DNA of 64,000 nt from NCBI RefSeq assembly GCF_000373585.1, contig NZ_KB891901.1, forward strand, positions 175-64,174. The letters are read 5' to 3'. The notes beneath the pieces are model-generated. The model was not told where the DNA came from, ran no database searches, and saw only the letters and a list, made by a program, of their open reading frames with translations. Every line of letters begins with the position of its first letter. Position 1 is the first letter of the stretch. Positions 44,381 to 52,665 of the stretch are shown in pieces. A program made the translations under genes and the position numbers. This stretch comes from Streptomyces sp. MspMP-M5 (lineage in GTDB: Bacteria > Actinomycetota > Actinomycetes > Streptomycetales > Streptomycetaceae).

Positions 44381-47300
44381 TTATGCGCGGGGGCGGGGGA
44401 AGAGGGTGGTGTTGAGGTGGGGCGGGAGGGGGTGGTCGGGGGACGGGGCCAGGTTGGAGAGAAAGAGGCTCTGGAGGGCAGGGAGGGTCTCCACGGGGGA
44501 GAGGTCGATCTGGCCGCCGATCAGGCCGTAGAGCTGGAGCTTGCGGATGCTGGGGAAAGCCGGGAGAGCGGTGCGCAGCAGTGCGCCGAATTCCGTGGCG
44601 GGGCGGCGTCCCGTGTTGACGAGACTAAGGGTTTCCACCTGGGGAAGCTCCTGGCCAGGGGCAATGCGCAGGGCGGCCTCCCCCTCTGCCAGGCCGAAGG
44701 AGAAGAACTTCAGGCCGGGGAGGCCGGCGAGGGTGCGCCATTTCTCCTCGGCGGATTCGTTCGTGAGGCGTTGTAGTTGCAGGCTGCGCAGTGGCCAGGA
44801 CGCGAGGCGAGCGAAGTCCGGGCGAATGCGTTGCCCCAGGGTGAGGAGCTGCAGCGGGGCATGCAGGGGGAAAGCGTCCAAGCCCTCCGGTGGGAGCGGC
44901 GCGAGGAGGGACAGGGAATGCAGGTGAGTGAGGCCGTCGAGTCCGCGTGGGGTGCGTACGACGTTGACGTCCCCGCTGATGCCCAGCGAGTCCAGGCGTA
45001 GGTCCCTGAGCGGGGCGAGGCTTTCTACGGCAGGGCAGTCTTGGAGGGTGAGTGATTTCAGCGCGGGGAAGTCCTTGAGGAACGCGAGATCGCTGATCTC
45101 CGGGTTGTTGGTGAGCGCAAGATGGGTGAGCTGTGCCGGGTGCAGGCCGTCGCGAAGTTCCCGGGCAGTGAAAGAGCCGTTCATGGTCGTGCGGGGACGG
45201 CCACCGAGGGCCTTCAGGGCACGTAGTTCGGCAGTGCTGTTGACGGTGACGATCACGTCGGTACCGATGTGCTGGATGATCTCCTCGGCATAGCGGCTGG
45301 CTTCGAATGCCGACCAGTGAGTGCCCAGACGATTCCGGACATTGAAGTCGGGGTGGCTGCGAAAGCGCTTGATGCATTCCAGTGCCGCGTCGGAACCGAT
45401 GGCGGCGGCGGTGGCCACCACTTCTTGTGCCTCGTCGTTCTCCAGGCCGTCCGGGCCGGGGAGGAGTTCCAGGACGATCGGCCCCACCTGTGCGAGCAGT
45501 GTCGACTCGCCACGGGTGCGAGGCGGCAAGACCTCTCGTACGCGGACGTTGACCTCCTCACGCACGCCGGGGTCCAGCTCCGTCGCATGCTCCAGGCACG
45601 CCATGGCGAGCACGTGGACGCGGAGGCGCACACCTGGTTCTTTGATTCCGTCACCCTTAGCAACCAACTCCCGTAGGAATTCCGCCCGTTCACGCGGCCT
45701 GGCATGGGCCACGGCCATGCGGATCACGTCCTCCCACTGGGACTCGCCGGCGTGCTGGACCAGCAGGCCGAAGTCGCCCTCCTCCACGGCGGCCTTGGCG
45801 CCCAGGTAGTCCTGGAAGGTGCGGTGGATGAAGTCCACGGTGCCGGGGGCCGGTTCGCGCAGGAGGCCGCTGCGGTGGAGGAGGTGGCGGAAGACGGCCG
45901 GGGCGGGGCCCTGGGAGGCCGCGGCGGGGACGGCCGGGAGGATGTCGGCCAGGATGCGTTCGGCGCGGTCGCGGTCGAGTTCGGTGCGGCCGTTGCGGAT
46001 CAGCCAGTAGGCGAGGCGCTGCAGGAGCTGGATCTGCGGTTCGTCGGCCAGCTCGATGCCGTCCGGGCCGCGCATGTCGCGTTCCCGGTCGCGGCGGGAG
46101 AGCAGCATGCTCAGGGCGGCGTCGTAGAGCTCCTTGCGGCCGTGCGGGAGGTAGCCGCGGCGGTCGCGGTGCAGGGCGCAGATCAGGCCGCACATCAGGG
46201 GGTTGGTGGCGAGGCGGCCGAGGTCGGGCTTGGTGCGGACGGCGGTCAGCAGGGACTGCTCGTAGGCGTCCAGACGGTCGGGGTCGTCGGCGTCGTGGCG
46301 GGCGGCGCGGTGCCAGCGGGCGATGAACGCGGCGACCTCGTCGCGGCTCATGGGGGAGAGGGTCAGTTCGTCGAAGCCTTCGGGGGCGAGCCAGTCGTCG
46401 CGGACCGCGGAGGGGCGGGTGGTGGCCAGCCAGAGGTTGCCGGGGAAGGCGTCGAGGAGGTCGCGCAGCCAGCGGCGGGTGGCCTCGCGCTCGCGTTCCG
46501 GGATCTCGTCCAGGCCGTCGACGAGGAGGAGCGCGCGGCCGGCGGTCAGGACGCGGTCGGCCCAGCCGGTGGGCTGGGTGCCGGAGACCGGGCAGCCGGT
46601 GGCCGCGAGGAAGCGGTCCGGGGTGGGCAGGGCGGCGCCGGCGCGGGTGAGGGTGCGCAGCGGGAGGACGAAGGGGATGCGGCCGTAGAGGTGGGGGAGG
46701 GCGGTGGTGCCGAGGGGTTTGGTGCAGGAGACGGCGAGCCACTGGACGAGGGTGCTCTTGCCGGAGCCGGCGACGCCGCGGAGCAGGACGTGGTCGCGTC
46801 CGGCGAGGGCCTGGTCGGCCGGGACGGGCGCACGCGGCGGCAGGTCCTCGAACGGGTCCTCGGCGCGGCCCGGGCCGGCCGCCTGGAGGCTCATGTAGGC
46901 GGCGTCGAGGGGCCAGCGGTCCGGGGAGTTGTGCAGGTCGATGCCGTAGATCGTCAACCGGCCGTGCTTGCGGGCGAGATGGGCGAGATAGGTGTGCTCG
47001 AAGGCGAGGTCGGCGGCGCGGGGGGAGGGGTGGTCCGCGAGGAAGGTGTCGATCTTCGTGACCAGGGTGTCCAGGGTGCGGCTCTGCTGGACGAGGGTGC
47101 GCGCGACGAAGGTGGAGCGCTGGGTGAAGAAGTGGATGACGTGCAGGCAGGCGGTGGTGAGAAGGGTGTGGTGGAGGAGTTCGGCGTCCCGGGAGAGCTC
47201 GCGGGTCGACTGAGGGGCGGCCGCGCGGAGTTGGTCGGCGAGGGCGGCGGGGCCCAGGTGGACGGCCTGGATGTCCGCCATCGCGAGGGTGCCGAGGGCG

Positions 47301-47587
47301 GCGAGGGTGGTGGCCAGGGCGGCGGCCACCGCGGGCTCCTCGTCCTCGGAGACCGGGCGCTCGCCGGGCGCCGCCGCCCGCACGGCCCGGCGGACCAGCT
47401 CGGCGGCGAGCTTGTGGAGATCCTGCTCGCTGAGGGTGCGCCGCTCGCCTCTGAAGGAGACGAGGGCGGAGATCCGGACCGGGGCGTCGACGAGGCCGGC
47501 GCCCGGGCCCTCCTGCACGAAGAGTTTCCTGACGAGCGGTGCGACGACGCTGGACGCGAGCCGCGCACCCAGTGCTGACGGGTCCAT
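44381..47587 (-). CDS. NACHT-LRR STAND ATPase (bacterial NLR-like)
   Basis: Large (1068 aa) soluble STAND NTPase. Residues 1-240 form a helical N-terminal domain like those preceding NACHT in actinobacterial NLR-like proteins. The NACHT module has Walker A GVAGSGKSTL (271-280) and Walker B LLLVDGLDEIP (353-363). A helical relay follows, with the conserved FIHRTFQDYLGA near residue 580. From about residue 790 there are irregular leucine-rich repeats (LTHLALTNNPEISDLAFL, LKSLTLQDCPAVESL). Related proteins act in anti-phage defence, but no effector domain is identified here. ATG 47587 chosen. The C-terminal third has clearly lower G+C than the rest. Confidence 0.85.
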   Translation of the reverse strand: MDPSALGARLASSVVAPLVRKLFVQEGPGAGLVDAPVRISALVSFRGERRTLSEQDLHKLAAELVRRAVRAAAPGERPVSEDEEPAVAAALATTLAALGTLAMADIQAVHLGPAALADQLRAAAPQSTRELSRDAELLHHTLLTTACLHVIHFFTQRSTFVARTLVQQSRTLDTLVTKIDTFLADHPSPRAADLAFEHTYLAHLARKHGRLTIYGIDLHNSPDRWPLDAAYMSLQAAGPGRAEDPFEDLPPRAPVPADQALAGRDHVLLRGVAGSGKSTLVQWLAVSCTKPLGTTALPHLYGRIPFVLPLRTLTRAGAALPTPDRFLAATGCPVSGTQPTGWADRVLTAGRALLLVDGLDEIPEREREATRRWLRDLLDAFPGNLWLATTRPSAVRDDWLAPEGFDELTLSPMSRDEVAAFIARWHRAARHDADDPDRLDAYEQSLLTAVRTKPDLGRLATNPLMCGLICALHRDRRGYLPHGRKELYDAALSMLLSRRDRERDMRGPDGIELADEPQIQLLQRLAYWLIRNGRTELDRDRAERILADILPAVPAAASQGPAPAVFRHLLHRSGLLREPAPGTVDFIHRTFQDYLGAKAAVEEGDFGLLVQHAGESQWEDVIRMAVAHARPRERAEFLRELVAKGDGIKEPGVRLRVHVLAMACLEHATELDPGVREEVNVRVREVLPPRTRGESTLLAQVGPIVLELLPGPDGLENDEAQEVVATAAAIGSDAALECIKRFRSHPDFNVRNRLGTHWSAFEASRYAEEIIQHIGTDVIVTVNSTAELRALKALGGRPRTTMNGSFTARELRDGLHPAQLTHLALTNNPEISDLAFLKDFPALKSLTLQDCPAVESLAPLRDLRLDSLGISGDVNVVRTPRGLDGLTHLHSLSLLAPLPPEGLDAFPLHAPLQLLTLGQRIRPDFARLASWPLRSLQLQRLTNESAEEKWRTLAGLPGLKFFSFGLAEGEAALRIAPGQELPQVETLSLVNTGRRPATEFGALLRTALPAFPSIRKLQLYGLIGGQIDLSPVETLPALQSLFLSNLAPSPDHPLPPHLNTTLFPRPRA

Positions 47588-47666
47588 CTGCGGTCCGTTC
47601 CCCCCTGGCCCCGGCAACCCTGGCGGGGGCTGCCTGCGCTCTGCTGTCTGTGGTGCGGTCCGGATC

Positions 47667-47696
47667 AGGCTAGAGGGATGGGCGGGGCCCGGTCAG
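47667..47696 (-). promoter_or_regulatory. candidate promoter of the NACHT gene
   Basis: On the minus strand CTGACC (47696-47691), 18 bases, then TAGCCT (47672-47667). It predicts a leader of about 70 nt. Confidence 0.5.
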
Positions 47697-47737
47697 GCGT
47701 TTTCGGAATTCGCGTCCGTCCGGCCATTTCGAATTAC

Positions 47738-47808
47738 GTAACGCAGGTCACAGCTTTTCTCGTAACGCGGGTCACATCGCCCTGCGGGAATTGTGTAACA
47801 CGGGTCAC
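47738..47808 (+). promoter_or_regulatory. triple GTAAC-N4-GTCAC direct-repeat array
   Basis: GTAACGCAGGTCAC (47738-47751), GTAACGCGGGTCAC (47762-47775) and GTAACACGGGTCAC (47795-47808) occur in the same orientation, with starts 24 and 33 bp apart. Each unit is itself a direct repeat of GTMAC. Resembles MtrA-type sites of actinobacterial cell-wall genes (from memory). It precedes the M23 peptidase gene and lies upstream of the NACHT gene promoter. Confidence 0.7.
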
Positions 47809-48104
47809 TTGAGGGGCTTGAATAATGGTGACATGGCGCACAGGTATTTGCGTCCTACTAGCGGGAGTAGGGGAATTCCCTCGGGTGGCCGGAAGTGCCC
47901 CGGAGAGGCTGAACCAGCAGGTCAGAGCCTTCATGGCGGGCCCTAGCGAGCGACGCGACGAGCACGTGCACCCCTGCTCTCCTTACGCGCCCCGGTAGTA
48001 GAAAGCGGCCCTTGGCGGCGCGGCGGAGGCGGGTTACCAAGGAATGGCTCTCCCGGACCGCAGCCGGGAAACCCCTTTCACTTCTCTCCGGAGGAAAAGC
48101 CCGC
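47809..48104 (+). other. long structured 5' leader of the M23 peptidase gene
   Basis: About 300 bases without a gene. Potential hairpins: CCTACT/AGTAGG (47854-47871), AGGCT...AGCCT with an inner ACC/GGT (47906-47930), and TCCCGG/CCGGGA (48051-48069) just upstream of the ribosome-binding site GGAGGA. The arrangement suggests a cis-acting RNA or attenuator. The conserved core of the c-di-AMP (ydaO) riboswitch was not found. Confidence 0.45.
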
Positions 48105-48803
48105 ATGTCGAAGTTCGCCGCGATACGCAATTCCAAGAATTCCGCGAAGTCCGCCAAGGCCGGTAAGTACGCGCTGCGTCATCGGGTGGCCGTCGTGGCC
48201 GCCGGTGCGGGTGTCACCGCCGCGCTGGGCGCCGGTGTCGCCACCGCCGCCGACGGCGGGCTGCTGCACCTGACCGCGGGTGCGAGCAAGGCCGTGGCCG
48301 CGCAGGCCGACGCGCAGGCCAAGGCCGCCGCCGATGCCAAGGCGGCCGCGGCGAAGGCCAAGGCCGACGCGGCGAAGAAGGCCGACGCCTGGGTGAAGCC
48401 GGTCGAGAAGTACGTCCTCGGCGAGCCCTTCGGCATCGCCGGCAGCCACTGGGCGCACAAGCACAGCGGCCAGGACTTCGTCGTGCCGACCGGCACCCAG
48501 GTCCACGCCGTCCACGAGGGCACCGTCGTCAAGGCCGGTCCGAACGGCGGCGGCGACGGTCCGGCCTACGGCAACGCGATCGTGATCAAGCACGCGAACG
48601 GGATCTACACCCAGTACGCGCACCTGTCACAGATACAGGTCCAGGTGGGTCAGCAGGTCTCCACCGGCCAGCAGATCGGCCTGTCCGGCAGCACTGGCAA
48701 CTCCACCGGCCCGCACCTGCACTTCGAGGTCCGCACCGGCCCCGACTACGGGTCGGGCATCGAGCCGACCGGATTCCTGCGGGCTCACGACGACGCCGTC
48801 TGA
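48105..48803 (+). CDS. secreted M23-family metallopeptidase
   Basis: Peptidoglycan-directed zinc endopeptidase. The N-terminal 60 residues form a basic, hydrophobic, Ala-rich export signal. An Ala/Lys-rich helical segment (residues 60-95) precedes the M23 domain with HSGQDF, the GNAIVIKHANG strand and the HLHFEVR zinc motif. ATG 48105 has GGAGGA upstream; 232 aa. No LysM domain. Its last 19 bp overlap the convergent TetR gene. A long leader and a repeat array suggest tight control. Confidence 0.92.
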   Translation: MSKFAAIRNSKNSAKSAKAGKYALRHRVAVVAAGAGVTAALGAGVATAADGGLLHLTAGASKAVAAQADAQAKAAADAKAAAAKAKADAAKKADAWVKPVEKYVLGEPFGIAGSHWAHKHSGQDFVVPTGTQVHAVHEGTVVKAGPNGGGDGPAYGNAIVIKHANGIYTQYAHLSQIQVQVGQQVSTGQQIGLSGSTGNSTGPHLHFEVRTGPDYGSGIEPTGFLRAHDDAV

Positions 48804-49402
48804 GTCGAATCCGGCCGCGCTGGCCGGCGGCCCGGCGGGTTGGCCGCCGTGACCAGCTCTGTGGCGACCCTGAGGATGGCCTCGCGCTTCTCCTCGGGGT
48901 CGCCCTCCATGTCCTGCATCGCGAACATCCCCGCGTGCATGGAGAACAGCGCCGTGAGGCAGCGCACCTGGTCCACCAGCTCCGCGTCGTTCTCCTTGAG
49001 CAGGCCGTAGAGGGTCAGCATCCGCTCCTTGAAGCGCAGGCCGATGGTCAGCTCCCGTACGGTGGCCTGGTTTTCCTGCATGAAGCGGAAAAGGGGCTCG
49101 GCGGACCGCAGCGACTCGTGGTACCGCCGGATGATCTCCTGCTTGGTCTCCAGGGTGCGCGGCTGCTCCTGCGCCCAGGCGATCAGCTCGTCGATGGGTC
49201 GTCCCAGGTCCTCGAAGAGGCTGATGACGATGTCTTCTTTGGTCTTGAAGTGGTAGTAGAGCGCGGCCTTGGTGACGTCGAGCCGCTCGGCGATCTCGCG
49301 GAGCGAGGTCTTCTCATAGCCGTGTTCGGAGAACAGTTCCAGGGCGACGTCCTGGATGCGCTGGCGGGTGTTCCCCCGGCGCGGCTGTGGTGCGCTGCTC
49401 AT
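48785..49402 (-). CDS. TetR-family regulator of the adjacent MFS pump
   Basis: N-terminal HTH (RQRIQDVALELFSEHGYEKT, SLREIAERLDVTKAALYYHF) and a helical ligand domain. 205 aa from ATG 49402, with GGAGAAC upstream. Divergent from an MFS exporter; a large inverted repeat lies between them, so it most likely represses the pump and is released by a pump substrate. Confidence 0.92.
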   Translation of the reverse strand: MSSAPQPRRGNTRQRIQDVALELFSEHGYEKTSLREIAERLDVTKAALYYHFKTKEDIVISLFEDLGRPIDELIAWAQEQPRTLETKQEIIRRYHESLRSAEPLFRFMQENQATVRELTIGLRFKERMLTLYGLLKENDAELVDQVRCLTALFSMHAGMFAMQDMEGDPEEKREAILRVATELVTAANPPGRRPARPDSTQTASS

Positions 49403-49522
49403 GCTGTTCTCCTGCGTGACGACGGCGTCGGTGCGGGGCGCGGTGTGAGGTCGGCCGGCCCGTTTCCCCGGCAATCATCTGCTGCCCCGCTGGTCACGGA
49501 CCTATCCACCCCCGGCCAAGAA

Positions 49523-49594
49523 ACTTACTTGACGCCCGGCTAGTAGCTAGCTTACCTTCTGCACTGTACAGAACTAGCCGGGCGGCAAGTAAGT
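49523..49594. promoter_or_regulatory. 21-bp inverted repeat operator and MFS promoter
   Basis: Arms 49523-49543 and 49574-49594 are reverse complements with one mismatch, separated by 30 bp. The left arm contains the -35 TTGACG (49529-49534); the -10 TACCTT (49553-49558) follows after 18 bp, so a TetR protein on the arms would cover the promoter. Confidence 0.8.
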
Positions 49595-49620
49595 AAGAAA
49601 CGATGGGGAAGTGATAGGGG

Positions 49621-51222
49621 ATGTCGCGGAAAGCGGCCCCGACGGGGGACATAACGGAGCCGGCGCAGAGCGCGGGCAGAGGCTCCGCCAGCGTGCGGAT
49701 GGTGGTCTTCGCGCTCATGATCGCGATGCTCCTCGCGATGCTGGACAACATGATCGTCGGCACCGCGATGCCGACGATCGTCGGTGAACTGGGCGGGCTG
49801 GAGCACCTGTCCTGGGTCGTCACCGCCTACACGCTCGCCACCGCGGCATCCACGCCGATCTGGGGCAAGCTCGGCGACATGTACGGCCGCAAGGGCGTCT
49901 TCCTGACGTCCATCGTGCTCTTCCTGATCGGCTCCGCACTGTCCGGAATGGCCCAGGACATGGGCCAGTTGATCGGCTTCCGCGCCGTGCAGGGCCTGGG
50001 CGCGGGCGGTCTGATGGTGGGCGTCATGGCCATCATCGGCGACCTCGTCCCGCCGCGGGAGCGCGGCAAGTACCAGGGCATGATGGCCGGCGTCATGGCC
50101 ATTGCGATGATCGGCGGACCGCTGGTCGGCGGCACCATCACCGACCACCTCGGCTGGCGCTGGAGCTTCTACATCAACCTCCCGCTCGGCGCGATCGCCC
50201 TGGTCATGGTCACCGCCGTGCTGCACCTGCCGAAGAAGCGGTCCCAGACCCGGATCGACTACGCCGGCGCGGCCCTGCTGACCATCGGCATCACCTCGCT
50301 GGTGCTGCTCACCACCTGGGGCGGCACCGAGTACGACTGGCTGTCGAAGCAGATCGTGGGCCTGGGCGTGCTCGCCCTCGTCGCGCTGGTCGCCTTCGTC
50401 CTCGTCGAGCGCAAGGTCAGCGACCCGGTCCTGCCGCTGCGGATCTTCCGGAACGGCAACTTCTCGCTCGTCACGGTGATCGGCTTCCTGGTCGGCTTCG
50501 TGATGTTCGGCTCGATGACCTTCCTGCCGCTGTTCCAGCAGACCGTCCAGGGCGCCTCGGCCACCAACTCCGGCCTGCTGCTCCTGCCGATGCTGCTGTC
50601 GATGATGGCGGTGTCGCTGGTCGCCGGCCGGGTCACCACCCAGTCCGGCAAGTACAAGATCTTCGTCACCGGCGGCGGCGCGCTGATCACCCTCGGCCTG
50701 GCCCTGCTGTCCCTGATGGACGTCGGCACCACGCGCCTCACCTCCGGCCTCTACATGGCCGTACTCGGCGCCGGTATGGGCTTCCTGATGCAGACCACGA
50801 TGCTGATCGCGCAGAACAGCGTCGAGATGAAGGACATGGGCGTCGGCTCCTCTTCGGCGACCCTGTTCCGGACGATCGGCGGCTCGTTCGGCGTCGCGAT
50901 CCTGGGTGCGCTCTTCACCAACGAGGTGACGTCGACGATGACCGCCCGCCTGGGCGCCGCCGCCGGCAAGATGAGCGCCGGCGCGCAGATGGACCCGAAG
51001 AAGCTGCCGTCCCTCCCGCCGGTCGTGAAGGACGCGTACGCCCACGCGGTGGCGTCCGGCGCGCACCAGGTGTTCCTGTGGGGCGCGATCATCAGCGTCG
51101 TCGGCTTCGTCGCGGCGTGGTTCCTCAAGGAGGTCCCGCTGCGGGGGAGCGGCCCGGCGGCCGCCAAGCCGGGTGAGGCCGACGCCTCGGCCGAGCGGCC
51201 GATGGTCGTGGAGGCCGTCTGA
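49621..51222 (+). CDS. DHA2-type (14-helix) MFS multidrug exporter
   Basis: Proton-coupled drug exporter of the EmrB/QacA class, 533 aa, about 14 membrane helices. Motif A-like GKLGDMYGRKG after helix 2 and motif C-like GVMAIAMIGGPLVGG in helix 5 are present; the membrane-embedded acidic residue in LLAMLDNMIVGTAMP is typical of DHA2. ATG 49621 follows AGGGG. Controlled by the divergent TetR gene. Substrates unknown. Confidence 0.93.
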   Translation: MSRKAAPTGDITEPAQSAGRGSASVRMVVFALMIAMLLAMLDNMIVGTAMPTIVGELGGLEHLSWVVTAYTLATAASTPIWGKLGDMYGRKGVFLTSIVLFLIGSALSGMAQDMGQLIGFRAVQGLGAGGLMVGVMAIIGDLVPPRERGKYQGMMAGVMAIAMIGGPLVGGTITDHLGWRWSFYINLPLGAIALVMVTAVLHLPKKRSQTRIDYAGAALLTIGITSLVLLTTWGGTEYDWLSKQIVGLGVLALVALVAFVLVERKVSDPVLPLRIFRNGNFSLVTVIGFLVGFVMFGSMTFLPLFQQTVQGASATNSGLLLLPMLLSMMAVSLVAGRVTTQSGKYKIFVTGGGALITLGLALLSLMDVGTTRLTSGLYMAVLGAGMGFLMQTTMLIAQNSVEMKDMGVGSSSATLFRTIGGSFGVAILGALFTNEVTSTMTARLGAAAGKMSAGAQMDPKKLPSLPPVVKDAYAHAVASGAHQVFLWGAIISVVGFVAAWFLKEVPLRGSGPAAAKPGEADASAERPMVVEAV

Positions 51223-51245
51223 CGGCCTGCTGGCCCGCGACGGCG

Positions 51246-51288
51246 AACGGCCCCTGGTGCACGTGCGATACGTGCACCAGGGGCCGTT
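51246..51288. terminator. bidirectional terminator, 19-bp perfect stem
   Basis: 51246-51264 and 51270-51288 are exact reverse complements around GCGAT, between the convergent MFS and DUF397 genes. Confidence 0.85.
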
Positions 51289-51294
51289 TCCCGT

Positions 51295-51516
51295 TCAGGC
51301 GCTGGGCAGTTGGCCGTTCTTGACGGCGCTCACGAACGCCGACCAGTTGGTGGCGGGGAATACGAGCGCCGGCCCGTGGGGGGCCTTGCTGTCGCGGACC
51401 GGGACGACGTCGGGGAGGGAGTCCACGACCTCGATGCAGTTCGCGCCGTCACCGTTGCTGTAGCTGCTCTTGCGCCAAGTGGCAGTGCTCAGGTCAATCC
51501 TGTTGCTGCGCGTCAT
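51295..51516 (-). CDS. DUF397 protein
   Basis: 73 aa with the family pattern TWRKSSYSNGDGANCIEV...VPVRDSK. Such proteins are small partners of XRE-type WhiJ-like regulators and modulate development or antibiotic production. ATG 51516 overlaps the end of the regulator gene by 23 bp. Confidence 0.93.
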   Translation of the reverse strand: MTRSNRIDLSTATWRKSSYSNGDGANCIEVVDSLPDVVPVRDSKAPHGPALVFPATNWSAFVSAVKNGQLPSA

Positions 51517-52351
51517 CTCTGTAGCCCCTTGCCGCTTCCTCGATCATGGCCAGGGACGCCTCAGGCGGCAGTGCGGCGGCCCTGAGCAGATCGTACGACC
51601 TCCGATAGTCCGTCACGAGCGGTGGAAAGTCGATGGATTGACCGCTGAACTCGCTCTCGACCCAGACGAAAGGCGGTGCATCGGCGAAGTTCATGATGCT
51701 GGCCATGCCGCCGTGCATGAGAGGGTGAGCGGCAGTCGACGCGGGGATGATCTGCAGAACGCTCTGTGTCGAGCGGATCAGGTCGAGGATGTGGTCCAAC
51801 TGCTCGGCCATCTCCGAGGGTGGGAGCACCAGACTGCGGATCAGGTCTTCGCGGAGGATCGCCCAGCAGTAGGGGCGTTCCTTGTGCTTCCAGATTTCTG
51901 CGCGCTTCACTCGTGCGCGGACCTTTTCCTCGACTTCTTGGGGGTCGCCCCAAGGTTTGGCCGTCGTGAAGAGCTTCTTCATGTACGCCTTGGTCTGGAG
52001 CAGACCGGGGATGACGAACGGTGACCACTCCTCGATCGTCGTCGCCTGCTTCTCCAGATCAGGGATGTCCGCGAAGTACGAGGGATGGCCGCACCGCCGG
52101 GCCTTGGCCGCGTCTTCACAACGGCGTTGGAAGAAACCGTCCGTGTTGAGCTTCTTGTCGACGTGGATGGCCAGATCCATCGGCATGCCGCGCTCGCCGC
52201 GTTCGATCTGGCTGAGCAGGGAGATGCCGCGGAAGGCGCCTTCCGCCAGCTGCTCCAGAGTGAGACCGGCTTTCTCTCTGCGGTAGCGCAACTCAGCACC
52301 GTAGAAGCTCTGAACGCTCGCCGAGGGGTCAGGGTCCTTACGAGGGGGCAT
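51494..52351 (-). CDS. XRE-family regulator with DUF5753 (WhiJ-like)
   Basis: N-terminal HTH_3 (GAELRYRREKAGLTLEQLAE, SLLSQIERGERG), then a DUF5753 domain with WSPFVIPGLLQTKAY. 285 aa from ATG 52351. Streptomycetes carry many paralogues paired with DUF397; this pair plus the divergent ATPase forms a typical module. Divergent from the small gene at 52471, with 119 bp between. Confidence 0.92.
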   Translation of the reverse strand: MPPRKDPDPSASVQSFYGAELRYRREKAGLTLEQLAEGAFRGISLLSQIERGERGMPMDLAIHVDKKLNTDGFFQRRCEDAAKARRCGHPSYFADIPDLEKQATTIEEWSPFVIPGLLQTKAYMKKLFTTAKPWGDPQEVEEKVRARVKRAEIWKHKERPYCWAILREDLIRSLVLPPSEMAEQLDHILDLIRSTQSVLQIIPASTAAHPLMHGGMASIMNFADAPPFVWVESEFSGQSIDFPPLVTDYRRSYDLLRAAALPPEASLAMIEEAARGYRDDAQQQD

Positions 52352-52470
52352 AACTCACCGCCACTACTTGCTGGTTGCCCTAGTGCAACGCGATTCCCTT
52401 CCGAAGGTACGCCGGATCACGTCACGCTGTGAGCGTTTCGTCACGATGCGCCACTGGAAGGTGAAGGACC

Positions 52471-52665
52471 ATGAACGACGTGCACGAATGCGCCGAGGAA
52501 CTCAGGGACGCGCTGAAGGTCCACGGCATCACGCTCCCTTCCCTCGGCATCGAACTCCCTTCGTTCGCAGGGGTGTATCCACCACCCCTCGTCGCGCTCG
52601 GCAACTGCAACATGGCCACCGCCCGCAAGCTGGCCGAGGTGCTGTGGAAGGCGGCGGCGCGGTGA
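52471..52665 (+). CDS. small unknown protein of the XRE/DUF397 module
   Basis: 64 aa with ECAEELRDALKVHGITLPS and a C-terminal helix MATARKLAEVLWKAA. GGAAGGTGAAGG precedes ATG 52471. The stop overlaps the next start (TGATG). Likely co-translated with the ATPase-like protein. Function unknown. Confidence 0.7.
   Translation: MNDVHECAEELRDALKVHGITLPSLGIELPSFAGVYPPPLVALGNCNMATARKLAEVLWKAAAR

Noticed and set aside
47740..48104. c-di-AMP (ydaO-type) riboswitch in the M23 leader.
   Set aside because: The position and target gene fit, and disA is in the window, but the conserved GAACCCGACAGCUAACC-like core could not be found. Needs a covariance search.
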